Positions 1 through 5,508 of a stretch of 7,092 nucleotides of DNA are shown one piece after another. A program made the translations under genes and the position numbers. The notes below the pieces were generated by a model. It made no database searches. It worked only from the letters and a program-made list of their open reading frames with translations, and had not been told where the DNA came from. Source of the DNA: Candidatus Parcubacteria bacterium (GTDB taxonomy: Bacteria > Patescibacteriota > Minisyncoccia > Phycocordibacterales > Zambryskibacteraceae); contig JAIFWR010000025.1 of NCBI GenBank assembly GCA_019661805.1, positions 1-7,092 on the forward strand. The letters run 5' to 3'. Position 1 is the stretch's first letter; every line of letters starts with the position of its first letter.

Positions 1-650
1 GGCCCGAGGTCCGAGGCAAGCGACTCCTCCCACGCGAGCATGCCGCCAACGGCATTGGGGAAGGAGGCGAGTTTGAAAATAAGGAACCGGCTTGAGCCTA
101 ACGATTGGTCTCCCAGACCAATCGTTCCCAGCATAAAGACGGGCTCAAGGGCGCGGACGAGGGATCCAGGCGCCTCTGTCTCAAGGGCGGCAAGGAAGGG
201 GGAAGTGGTGGCGTTCACGACGATATGGCGCAACTCCCCTTCCTTGGTGCCGGAGGCGGCATCGGTTACGGCCTGGGCGAGATCCTCGCGCGCGAGGCCC
301 GAGACATCCACCTCCCTCGAGCTCTCGGCCGAGAGGAAGAGGCTCTCCGGCGCCAATGGCGCGGGTACGGCCGTCTTCCTCTCGAACTCGCCATAAGCGA
401 GGTAACCGCCGAAGGCGGTTACGGCGATGAGGAGGAGGCTCCCGGCGAAGAGCGGGAGAGCACTCCGAGGCGCCGCCTCTCCGGAGGCGGCGCCTCCTCC
501 TCTCATATGCTCCTTGGCCTGGATCGAGTAGAGGGACTCGTTCTGCCGCGAGAGTGCCTCGGCGACGTCGCCCTGGAAGGTGCGTATCTGCTTAAGCGGC
601 GCTTGCGGTGCCGGCTCCTTCGGTGGCGTCTCGGCGCGGGGTTCGTCCAT
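1..650 (-). CDS. Single-pass membrane protein of a Parcubacteria-type conserved family, C-terminus cut by window edge
   Basis: An open frame starts at ATG 650-648 and stays open to position 1, giving at least 216 residues. I recognise the pattern from Parcubacteria but know no function for it. Residues 1-50 are a Pro/Glu-rich cytosolic tail with the family-like stretch IRTFQGDVAEALSRQNESL (22-40). A Gly/Ala linker follows at 51-62, then one membrane segment at about 64-86 (start PLFAGSLLLIAVTAFGGYLA). The rest would lie outside the cell and includes FLIFKLASFPNAVGGMLAWE near the edge, another family-like stretch. The start overlaps the end of the NYN gene by 59 nt in a different frame, which implies coupled expression from the rpsO promoter. 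No Shine-Dalgarno site is visible. A TATAAT lies 11 nt before the start but inside the NYN gene, without a convincing -35. Three perfect inverted repeats lie in the coding sequence. Plus-strand frames over this region are shadows of G+C-rich coding DNA. Confidence 0.8.
   Translation of the reverse strand, partial: MDEPRAETPPKEPAPQAPLKQIRTFQGDVAEALSRQNESLYSIQAKEHMRGGGAASGEAAPRSALPLFAGSLLLIAVTAFGGYLAYGEFERKTAVPAPLAPESLFLSAESSREVDVSGLAREDLAQAVTDAASGTKEGELRHIVVNATTSPFLAALETEAPGSLVRALEPVFMLGTIGLGDQSLGSSRFLIFKLASFPNAVGGMLAWEESLASDLG
100..126. repeat. Perfect 12-bp inverted repeat inside a coding sequence
   Basis: The arm AACGATTGGTCT (100-111) is the exact reverse complement of 115-126, with a CCC spacer. 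It lies in the codons for about residues 175-184 (TIGLGDQSL) of the membrane protein gene, just before its conserved FLIFK stretch. It could form a hairpin in DNA or mRNA. There is no T-tract, so it is not a typical terminator. Confidence 0.85.
402..422. repeat. Perfect 9-bp inverted repeat in the membrane-segment codons
   Basis: GTAACCGCC (402-410) and GGCGGTTAC (414-422) are perfect complements around a GAA spacer. They encode the end of the transmembrane helix (VTAFGGY, residues 77-83) of the minus-strand membrane protein gene. Confidence 0.8.
467..496. repeat. Perfect 13-bp G+C-rich inverted repeat in the linker codons
   Basis: GAGGCGCCGCCTC (467-479) and its exact reverse complement (484-496) flank a 4-nt spacer. 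The element encodes most of the Gly/Ala linker (GGAASGEAAP, residues about 52-61) between the cytosolic tail and the membrane helix. The mRNA hairpin would be very stable and could slow ribosomes just before the membrane segment. That role is inference. Confidence 0.85.
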
Positions 651-1161
651 TGAATCCCATTATAAGGTATTTCTTCGGATTCTTGTCGAGATCGAGGAAG
701 TCGTCCGCCGCCTCGATGAGCTTCGAGGAGGAGGAGCGGCCGAAGGAGACGACCTCCACCTGGGTGCCATGGGTGTTCTGGAGGTATTCGACGAGAGAGA
801 CGAAGTCGCCGTCGCCCGTGATGAGGACGATGGTGTCGAGCTTGCCGGCGAGCTTCACCGCGTCCATGGCCATGTCGATGTCCCAGTTCGCCTTCTTGGC
901 GCCGCCGGCGAAGATCTGGAGCGGCTTCATCCTCGTCTCGATGCCCACCTTCTCGAGCGCGCCGAAGAAGGCCGACTCCTCGCCGCCCTCCGTCGTAGCG
1001 ACGTAGGCGATGGCGCGCACGAGGATACGCCCGTCGAGCGCGTCCTTGAGGATGGCGCCGAAGTTCGCCCTCGCATGGTGGATGTTCTTGGCCGAATGGT
1101 AAATGTTCTGCGTGTCGATGAATACGCCGACGCGCTGGGCTTTGTGCTTAATAACTGTCAT
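592..1161 (-). CDS. NYN-domain (LabA/DUF88-like) predicted ribonuclease
   Basis: This 189-aa protein has the PIN-like NYN fold of the LabA/DUF88 group, which cleaves RNA in characterised relatives. The acidic metal-site residues are visible in order: D16 in GVFIDTQN (12-19), D94 and D96 in WDIDMAMD (93-100), and D117 and D119 in ITGDGDF (114-120), followed by a SFGRSSSSKLIEAADDFLDLD tail segment typical of the family. The catalytic set looks complete, so activity is expected. Substrate and role are unknown; RNA turnover or processing is inference. The ATG at 1161 lies 28 nt after the rpsO stop in an A+T-rich spacer without a Shine-Dalgarno motif, which suggests co-transcription with rpsO. The last ~20 residues (from MGFNGRTP) look like an extension and overlap the next gene's start by 59 nt. 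Confidence 0.9.
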   Translation of the reverse strand: MTVIKHKAQRVGVFIDTQNIYHSAKNIHHARANFGAILKDALDGRILVRAIAYVATTEGGEESAFFGALEKVGIETRMKPLQIFAGGAKKANWDIDMAMDAVKLAGKLDTIVLITGDGDFVSLVEYLQNTHGTQVEVVSFGRSSSSKLIEAADDFLDLDKNPKKYLIMGFNGRTPRRDATEGAGTASAA

Positions 1162-1189
1162 GTAAAGAAACTAAACTAATAAAACGTGA

Positions 1190-1456
1190 TTACTTCTTCA
1201 GACCGAGTTTCCTCTGGAGCGCAAGGGCGCGCTTCGGATTCTTTTTCTCCAAATATTTGAGATGCGCCTGGCGGCTGGCGACCATGCCGAGAAGTCCCCT
1301 CCTCGAGTGGTTGTCCTTGTTGTTCGCCTTGAGGTGCTTCGAGAGCTCCTCGATGCGCTTCGTCAGTATGGAAATCTGCACTTCGGGAGAGCCGGTATCC
1401 GTGTCGTGGAGGGCTACTTCCGAAATGAGCTTGTGCTTCTTGGTCTTGGAAATCAC
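1190..1456 (-). CDS. rpsO: 30S ribosomal protein S15
   Basis: The 88-aa product has the usual S15 length (about 89) and the hallmark DTGSPEVQI (residues 20-28), then ILTKRIEELSKHL and the rRNA-binding region DNHSRRGLLGMVASRQAHLKYL, ending in the basic ALQRKLGLKK. S15 binds 16S rRNA early in assembly of the small-subunit platform and contributes to an intersubunit bridge. The start is GTG at 1456-1454. It gives the expected distance to DTGSPEVQ and no other in-frame start fits better. There is no Shine-Dalgarno site, and the predicted transcription start falls on or next to the GTG, so the mRNA is probably leaderless. It is the first gene of the minus-strand unit with the NYN nuclease and the membrane protein. 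Confidence 0.97.
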   Translation of the reverse strand: MISKTKKHKLISEVALHDTDTGSPEVQISILTKRIEELSKHLKANNKDNHSRRGLLGMVASRQAHLKYLEKKNPKRALALQRKLGLKK

Positions 1457-1462
1457 GTATTT

Positions 1463-1491
1463 AATGTAGCACCTTAGAGTTGCTAAGTCAA
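1463..1491 (-). promoter_or_regulatory. rpsO promoter, extended -10, leaderless geometry
   Basis: On the minus strand, TTGACT (1491-1486) is separated by 17 bp from TACATT (1468-1463). TGC sits immediately before the -10, giving an extended -10 element. Only 6 nt separate the -10 from the GTG start codon, so transcription should begin on or beside the first codon. Both hexamers and the spacing are close to sigma-70 consensus. Confidence 0.72.
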
Positions 1492-1500
1492 GGTCGTTAA

Positions 1501-1553
1501 ATGAATAAAGCCCGACGTGAAGTGGGGTCGCAGGACCTTATTCATATCGGGCT
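1501..1553 (-). terminator. Probable terminator with interleaved inverted repeats after the 166-aa gene
   Basis: Read on the minus strand, AGCCCGA (1553-1547) overlaps the TAG stop and can pair with TCGGGCT (1515-1509), which is followed by TTTATTCATTT. This resembles an intrinsic terminator with a long loop. The loop holds a small hairpin, GGTC/GACC (1537-1534 with 1529-1526). A second pair, ATGAATAA (1545-1538) with TTATTCAT (1508-1501), is interleaved with the first, so the RNA could form either stem or a knotted fold. It separates the 166-aa gene from the rpsO promoter. Confidence 0.5.
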
Positions 1554-2052
1554 AGTTGAGGCTTGCGCTGTTCGCCTCCTCCTGTTTCTTGAGGAGGTAG
1601 TAGACCAGTAAGCCGGCATACGCGTAGTGGTGAGCTTCCTCTTTGGAAATGCGAAGTGTCTTGGCAGCTAAATGCATACATTGCCCAGCCATGTCGATTA
1701 TTCCGCGGTTCTCTCTTCGGATTTCCTCAATCATCTCACGAAAGAGCTGAGGGTTCGTTTGCCCGGTGACCTTAGACCACACAGGTTCGCCGACTTCTCG
1801 CGATAGCACGGGGATCTCTTTTCGCGGGGTAGCTTCGGCGATGGTGCAATACACCATGCAAGCAAAAAACTGCAGAATGCTCGCACCCTTGTCTCCAGCT
1901 GCTTCGTAATTTTTCCGAGAAATGGTAACCATCTCGTAAATCATCGGGTTATCCGTTTCCATCTCCCTCAATGCCCACTCGATGAACGCCTCAGGGTTGC
2001 TGCTCGCGATCTCGAAGACTTTTTCTGCCACTTGTCGGGTAATGGGATACAC
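1552..2052 (-). CDS. Unrecognised 166-aa, mostly helical protein; possible acquired gene
   Basis: I do not recognise this protein. It looks soluble and alpha-helical, with helices such as NPEAFIEWALREMETDNPMIYEMV (19-42), a hydrophobic ILQFFACMVYCTIAEA (59-74) too short and polar for a clear membrane span, FREMIEEIRRENRGIIDMAGQ (104-124) and a C-terminal EEAHHYAYAGLLVYYLLKKQEEA. There is no signal peptide and no catalytic motif I can name. The GTG start at 2052 is supported by AGGAGG six bases upstream, the only strong Shine-Dalgarno in the window, and by a near-consensus promoter. G+C is about 48-50% in two hand-counted 60-base rows (1621-1740), against 63-72% in counted rows of nusA and rny. 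Composition and expression signals together suggest recent transfer. It is followed by a terminator-like structure and so is probably transcribed alone. Confidence 0.82.
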   Translation of the reverse strand: MYPITRQVAEKVFEIASSNPEAFIEWALREMETDNPMIYEMVTISRKNYEAAGDKGASILQFFACMVYCTIAEATPRKEIPVLSREVGEPVWSKVTGQTNPQLFREMIEEIRRENRGIIDMAGQCMHLAAKTLRISKEEAHHYAYAGLLVYYLLKKQEEANSASLN

Positions 2053-2058
2053 ACCTAG

Positions 2059-2064
2059 CCTCCT
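2059..2064 (-). promoter_or_regulatory. Strong Shine-Dalgarno site that fixes the GTG start of the 166-aa gene
   Basis: The minus strand reads AGGAGG, then six bases (CTAGGT), then GTG. Sequence and spacing are textbook. No other gene start in this window has such a motif, which makes this gene stand out. Confidence 0.85.
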
Positions 2065-2084
2065 GCGAAAGAATCTCTGCTGTA

Positions 2085-2113
2085 AATATACATATATTTA
2101 AATAATCTGTCAA
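2085..2113 (-). promoter_or_regulatory. Near-consensus sigma-70 promoter of the 166-aa gene
   Basis: On the minus strand a perfect TTGACA (2113-2108) is followed by a 17-bp A+T-rich spacer and TATATT (2090-2085). Transcription should start near 2078, leaving a leader of about 25 nt that contains the AGGAGG site. The surrounding stretch is very A+T-rich: 14 G or C in 60 bases at 2071-2130. Confidence 0.8.
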
Positions 2114-2156
2114 TAACCCACTAAATATATTTTAAAGCCACTAGACACAAGGCAGG

Positions 2157-2184
2157 TTGCTAATTTTTAGGGTTCTGGTACATT
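2157..2184 (+). promoter_or_regulatory. Possible plus-strand promoter facing nusA
   Basis: TTGCTA (2157-2162), a 16-bp spacer and TACATT (2179-2184) preceded by TGG form an extended -10 element like that of rpsO. Transcription would start near 2191, upstream of a hairpin at 2205-2232 and of the nusA remnant. A short palindrome, GTAATAGATTAC (2191-2202), sits right at the predicted start and could be an operator. This promoter lies back to back with that of the 166-aa gene. Confidence 0.5.
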
Positions 2185-2204
2185 AAACAAGTAATAGATT
2201 ACAG

Positions 2205-2232
2205 AGAAGATCGCCTTTAGGCGGTCTTCTTT
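2205..2232 (+). terminator. Hairpin terminator or attenuator upstream of nusA
   Basis: An 11-bp stem, AGAAGATCGCC (2205-2215) with GGCGGTCTTCT (2220-2230), has one T-G pair and a TTTA loop, and is followed by a short pyrimidine run (TTC). No plus-strand gene lies upstream to be terminated, so it would end a ~40-nt transcript from the promoter at 2157-2184, act as an attenuator of nusA, or be left over from a lost gene. Confidence 0.55.
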
Positions 2233-2241
2233 CATAAATAA

Positions 2242-2391
2242 ACCACATATGTTCGTGAGGCTGCCCTTGCCACCGCCTATAAGAAGGAGTACGGCAAGCG
2301 CGGCCAGATCATCCGCACCACCTTCGACCTCTCAAGCGGCCAGGCGGAGTTCTACCAGGTCAAGGTCGTCGTCGACCCCTCGACCGTCATT
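2242..2391 (+). other. nusA: nusA-homologous codons upstream of the first usable start; 5' end of nusA missing
   Basis: In frame with the downstream nusA, this segment encodes REAALATAYKKEYGKRGQ and continues as GQAEFYQVKVVVDPSTV, which is NusA N-terminal domain sequence. An in-frame TAA lies at 2239-2241, and there is no ATG, GTG or TTG in frame before ATG 2392. The normal first ~30 residues (a helix-rich stretch beginning like MFDLK...INS) are absent. Homology fades at about 2251-2257, where the sequence turns A+T-rich. An ATG at 2249 is in another frame. Either nusA was truncated by the island to its left, it starts at an unusual codon, or the sequence contains a join or frame error. Confidence 0.75.
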
Positions 2392-3306
<915 letters not shown>

Positions 3307-3311
3307 TAAGT

Positions 3312-3317
3312 TATAAT
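3312..3317 (+). promoter_or_regulatory. Possible -10 element for ppa, leaderless geometry
   Basis: A perfect TATAAT sits in the 18-nt nusA-ppa gap with 7 nt between it and the ppa ATG, so transcription would start at or beside the start codon. I see no -35 at standard spacing and no TGn extension. ppa may also be read through from nusA. Confidence 0.42.
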
Positions 3318-3324
3318 TATTACC

Positions 3325-3852
3325 ATGAACCTCTGGCACGACATAGACCCCGGCACCAAGGAGAAGATGGATGTCATCATCGAAATCCCCAAGGGTGCCA
3401 AGAACAAGTACGAAGTGGACAAAAAGACGGGCCTCATCGCGCTCGACCGCGTGCTCCACACGAGCCAGGACTACCCCTTCGACTACGGCTTCGTCCCCCA
3501 GTCCCTCTGGCATGACGGCGACCCGCTCGACGTGGTCGTCCTTTCGACCTACCCCTTCGCCCCCGGCGTCCTCGTGAAGTGCCGCCCCGTGGCCATCATG
3601 CACATGGTGGATGGCGGCGAGCAGGATGAGAAGATAATCGCGGTCCCGGTCAAGGACCCCCGTTTCGACCCTGTCCGGGACATGAAGGACGTCAACCCCC
3701 ATACGCTGAAGGAAATCGAGCACTTCTTCCTCACCTACAAGCAGCTTCAGAACAAGAAGGTCACGATCAGCGGCACCGAGGGGAAAGCGGCGGCCGAAGC
3801 CGCCTTTGAGGAGGGTTTGAGGCTTTATAAGGAGAAATATCCCAAGAACTAA
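3325..3852 (+). CDS. ppa: Inorganic pyrophosphatase, soluble family I
   Basis: Hydrolyses pyrophosphate to phosphate in the cytosol, pulling nucleic acid synthesis and aminoacylation forward. The 175-aa length matches bacterial family I enzymes. Active-site residues appear in family order: E20, K28, E30, R42, the YPFDYGF motif (50-56), the metal-binding signature DGDPLDV (64-70; D64, D66, D69), D96, D101 and K103, and Y138-K139. None is missing, so it should be active. The start MNLWHDIDPGT is the usual N-terminus in this family. No Shine-Dalgarno precedes the ATG; instead a TATAAT lies 7 nt upstream. A palindromic terminator follows the stop by 36 nt. Confidence 0.97.
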   Translation: MNLWHDIDPGTKEKMDVIIEIPKGAKNKYEVDKKTGLIALDRVLHTSQDYPFDYGFVPQSLWHDGDPLDVVVLSTYPFAPGVLVKCRPVAIMHMVDGGEQDEKIIAVPVKDPRFDPVRDMKDVNPHTLKEIEHFFLTYKQLQNKKVTISGTEGKAAAEAAFEEGLRLYKEKYPKN

Positions 3853-3878
3853 GTCAATTCTGGTCCGATTCCGGGCGG

Positions 3879-3887
3879 TGGTATAAT
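3879..3887 (+). promoter_or_regulatory. Extended -10 promoter for the exported-protein operon
   Basis: TGGTATAAT is a perfect extended -10. The -35 position (about TTCTGG at 3858-3863) is weak, as is often tolerated with an extended -10. Transcription should start near 3894, inside the palindrome at 3889-3914, so the mRNA would begin with a stable hairpin before the ATG at 3931. Confidence 0.6.
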
Positions 3888-3888
3888 G

Positions 3889-3914
3889 AAACGGACCCCT
3901 CGAGGGGTCCGTTT
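3889..3914. terminator. 26-bp perfect palindrome: ppa terminator overlapping the next promoter's start site
   Basis: AAACGGACCCC (3889-3899), TCGA and GGGGTCCGTTT (3904-3914) form a fully palindromic hairpin with an A-run before and a T-run after. It fits a bidirectional intrinsic terminator for ppa. It begins one base after the TATAAT of the next promoter, so it could also act as an operator or 5' mRNA stabiliser. Confidence 0.65.
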
Positions 3915-3930
3915 AACCAATTACAGACAC

Positions 3931-4539
3931 ATGACACCAATCAAAAATACCCTCTTCTCCCTCGCTATCGTCTCCCTCGCCCTTGCCGCGACGGCATCGG
4001 CCAATGAGATCCAGGTAAGGGGGAATGACGACCGCCTGGGCGAGATTCGGGGTACCGTGCAGGTAAAGCTCGGGGACCGCGATGACCGAAATGATGACCG
4101 CAGCGCCTCTTCCACCGCTTCCTCGACCGAGAAGCGCATGGAGAAGCAGGATAAGCTCTCCCGCCGCATGGTAGAGCATGCAGGGAAGATCCTCTTGGCT
4201 ACCATCGAGAGGCTCGAGAAGATCGCTACCCGCCTCGACTCGAGGATTGCCAAGGTCAAGACTGCCGGCGGCTCGACTGTCGCCTCAGAAGGCTTCCTCG
4301 CCGAGGCCCGGGTCCACCTTTCGGAGGCCAAGGCGGAGATGGCCGCGTTCTCCTCGATAGACATCTCGGGAAGCAAGCTCTCCGAGAATCTCGCGAAGGT
4401 GAGGAGCGCCGCAAGCACCATTAAGGAGCACTTGAGGCTCGCCCACCAGGCTCTCGCCAAGGCAACCGCAGCGCTCAAGCCCGGCCGCTCGACCAATGAG
4501 GGCCACGCCACCTCGACCGCGACCTCTACCCACCAATAA
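3931..4539 (+). CDS. Exported helical protein of unknown function
   Basis: The 202-aa product starts with a clear signal peptide: K5, the hydrophobic run TLFSLAIVSLALAATA (7-22) and a likely cleavage ASA|NE after residue 24. A charged Asp/Arg-rich, probably disordered segment follows (DRDDRNDDR and a Ser/Thr tract, to about residue 68). Helical, possibly coiled-coil segments run from about 70 to 185 (e.g. RMVEHAGKILLATIERLEKIATRL), and the tail is Ser/Thr-rich. I cannot assign a function; it looks like a periplasmic or surface protein. An upstream in-frame ATG at 3886 would put 15 residues encoded by the palindrome before the signal peptide and lies within the -10, so ATG 3931 is preferred. 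No Shine-Dalgarno is visible. The stop is 11 nt before the next membrane protein gene; the two form an operon. Confidence 0.85.
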   Translation: MTPIKNTLFSLAIVSLALAATASANEIQVRGNDDRLGEIRGTVQVKLGDRDDRNDDRSASSTASSTEKRMEKQDKLSRRMVEHAGKILLATIERLEKIATRLDSRIAKVKTAGGSTVASEGFLAEARVHLSEAKAEMAAFSSIDISGSKLSENLAKVRSAASTIKEHLRLAHQALAKATAALKPGRSTNEGHATSTATSTHQ

Positions 4540-4550
4540 TTCCCAACATC

Positions 4551-4835
4551 ATGGATGCACCAATGAATCCTAATATGACCCCGGGCTCTGCCTCCCGCTC
4601 TGGCGGGACGGGCTTCGTCATCGCCACCGTGATCCTCCTTGCCGTCATCATCGCGGGGGCGGTCTACTTCTGGAGGGCGCGCGCCGACAAGGCGCTGGGC
4701 TCGGATGCCGCGCTCCAGGGCATCGGGACGCAATCCTCCTCCGACGATGCTGCGGCAATCGAGGCCGACTTGAACGCCACCGACGTCAACGGCGTGGACT
4801 ACGACCTCACTCCGTCGAACTTCACCTCGTCATAG
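4551..4835 (+). CDS. Small single-pass membrane protein of a Parcubacteria-type family
   Basis: This 94-aa protein has a Gly/Ser/Pro-rich N-terminus, one membrane helix at about 21-41 ([20 protein letters not shown]) followed by a basic WRARADK stop-transfer, and an acidic outer tail with [17 protein letters not shown] (62-78). I recognise the last motif as recurrent in small Parcubacteria membrane proteins. Function is unknown. Topology (C-terminus out) follows from the positive residues after the helix only weakly, so it is uncertain. ATG 4563 is an alternative start four codons later. It follows the exported protein by 11 nt and ends 9 nt before a strong terminator, so the two genes are a closed unit. 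Confidence 0.87.
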   Translation: MDAPMNPNMTPGSASRSGGTGFVIATVILLAVIIAGAVYFWRARADKALGSDAALQGIGTQSSSDDAAAIEADLNATDVNGVDYDLTPSNFTSS

Positions 4836-4844
4836 TTTCCTTTC

Positions 4845-4877
4845 AAAAAGCCCGCCGGTTGCACCGGCGGGCTTTTT
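4845..4877 (+). terminator. Strong intrinsic terminator (bidirectional form)
   Basis: A 15-bp perfect inverted repeat with a three-base loop has AAAAAGCCCGCCGGT (4845-4859) pairing with 4863-4877, which ends in TTTTT. The A-run and T-run make it symmetrical. It closes the exported/membrane protein operon and directly abuts the clpP promoter. Confidence 0.93.
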
Positions 4878-4885
4878 GTTATAAC
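4877..4885 (+). promoter_or_regulatory. Probable clpP promoter, extended -10 fused to the upstream terminator
   Basis: TGTTATAAC is an extended -10 one base off TATAAT. It starts at the last T of the preceding terminator. TTGCAC in the terminator loop (4859-4864) is only a weak -35 at 15 bp spacing. The ATG at 4895 is 9 nt past the -10, so the leader would be at most a few bases. Confidence 0.52.
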
Positions 4886-4894
4886 CTCATTCGC

Positions 4895-5473
4895 ATGACA
4901 TATCTCATCCCGACCGTCATAGAGAAGAGCCAGTTCGGCGAGCGCGCCTACGACATTTACTCGAGGCTCCTCCGCGAGCGAGTCATCTTCCTAGCTGGTG
5001 CCATTGATGACCAGGTAGCCAATATCATTATCGCTCAACTTCTTTTCTTGCAGTCAGAAGATCCGAAGAAGGATATTTCACTGTATGTTAATTCGCCGGG
5101 AGGGTCGGTGACCGCAGGCCTCGCTATTATAGACACCATGAACCACATCAAGCCGGATGTCTCGACCGTCTGCGTCGGCTTTGCCGCCTCGATGGGAGCG
5201 TGGATACTTTCCGCCGGAAAGAAAGGCAAGAGATTCGCGCTTCCAAATGCCGAGATCATGATCCACCAGCCGCTTGGAGGTGCCGAAGGCCAGGCGACCG
5301 AGATTGAGATTGCCGCCAAGCGCATCGTCGAAAGCAGAAAGATCATGAATCGTATCATGTCGGAAAATACGGGTCAGCCTCTCGCGAAAATTGAGAAGGA
5401 TGTGGACAGGGACTTCTTCATGAACGCCCAAGACGCCAAGAAATACGGCATCATTGACAAGATTTTGCAATAA
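4895..5473 (+). CDS. clpP: ATP-dependent Clp protease proteolytic subunit
   Basis: ClpP forms the tetradecameric serine-protease barrel that degrades proteins fed by ClpX or ClpA/C in the cytosol. The 192-aa product has the complete triad: S99 in GFAASMGAW (95-103), H124 in MIHQPLGG (122-129) and D173 in DRDFF (171-175), plus the oxyanion-region motif NSPGGSV (66-72). The start [12 protein letters not shown] matches mature-type ClpP N-termini and follows the promoter. A longer in-frame version from TTG 4859 would translate the terminator and is rejected. No Clp ATPase gene is in the window. Some stretches are less G+C-rich than the neighbours (25 of 60 at 5041-5100). No clear terminator follows; the weak TTGCAAT/ATTGTAA pair at 5466-5485 lacks a T-tract. 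Confidence 0.97.
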   Translation: MTYLIPTVIEKSQFGERAYDIYSRLLRERVIFLAGAIDDQVANIIIAQLLFLQSEDPKKDISLYVNSPGGSVTAGLAIIDTMNHIKPDVSTVCVGFAASMGAWILSAGKKGKRFALPNAEIMIHQPLGGAEGQATEIEIAAKRIVESRKIMNRIMSENTGQPLAKIEKDVDRDFFMNAQDAKKYGIIDKILQ

Positions 5474-5508
5474 AAGTATTGTAAGGACGTTCCACTTAAA
5501 AATTTACC

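Noticed and set aside
105..653. Plus-strand open frames at 40-396, 105-653 and 580-1179
   Set aside because: They lie opposite the membrane-protein and NYN genes, which have recognisable motifs on the minus strand. Their products are low-complexity Arg/Gly/Glu-rich, as expected of shadows in G+C-rich coding DNA.
661..690. TATAAT just before the membrane-protein start as its own promoter
   Set aside because: It lies within NYN coding DNA (codons for YLIMG), lacks a -35 at proper spacing, and operon read-through explains expression.
1496..1502. GTTAAAT as an integron attC core or XerD half-site of a dif site at the island edge
   Set aside because: The seven bases fit, but the matching partner core or XerC arm is not found at the required distance, so this is likely chance.
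1501..2242. ATGAATAAA (1501-1509) and ATAAATAAA (2234-2242) as target-site duplications of an insertion
   Set aside because: They match 8 of 9 bases, but in A+T-rich DNA this is weak. There are no terminal inverted repeats and no transposase or integrase in between.
4859..4894. TTG 4859 as the clpP start
   Set aside because: It would translate the loop and arm of the strong terminator and add 12 residues not seen in ClpP; ATG 4895 gives the expected N-terminus.
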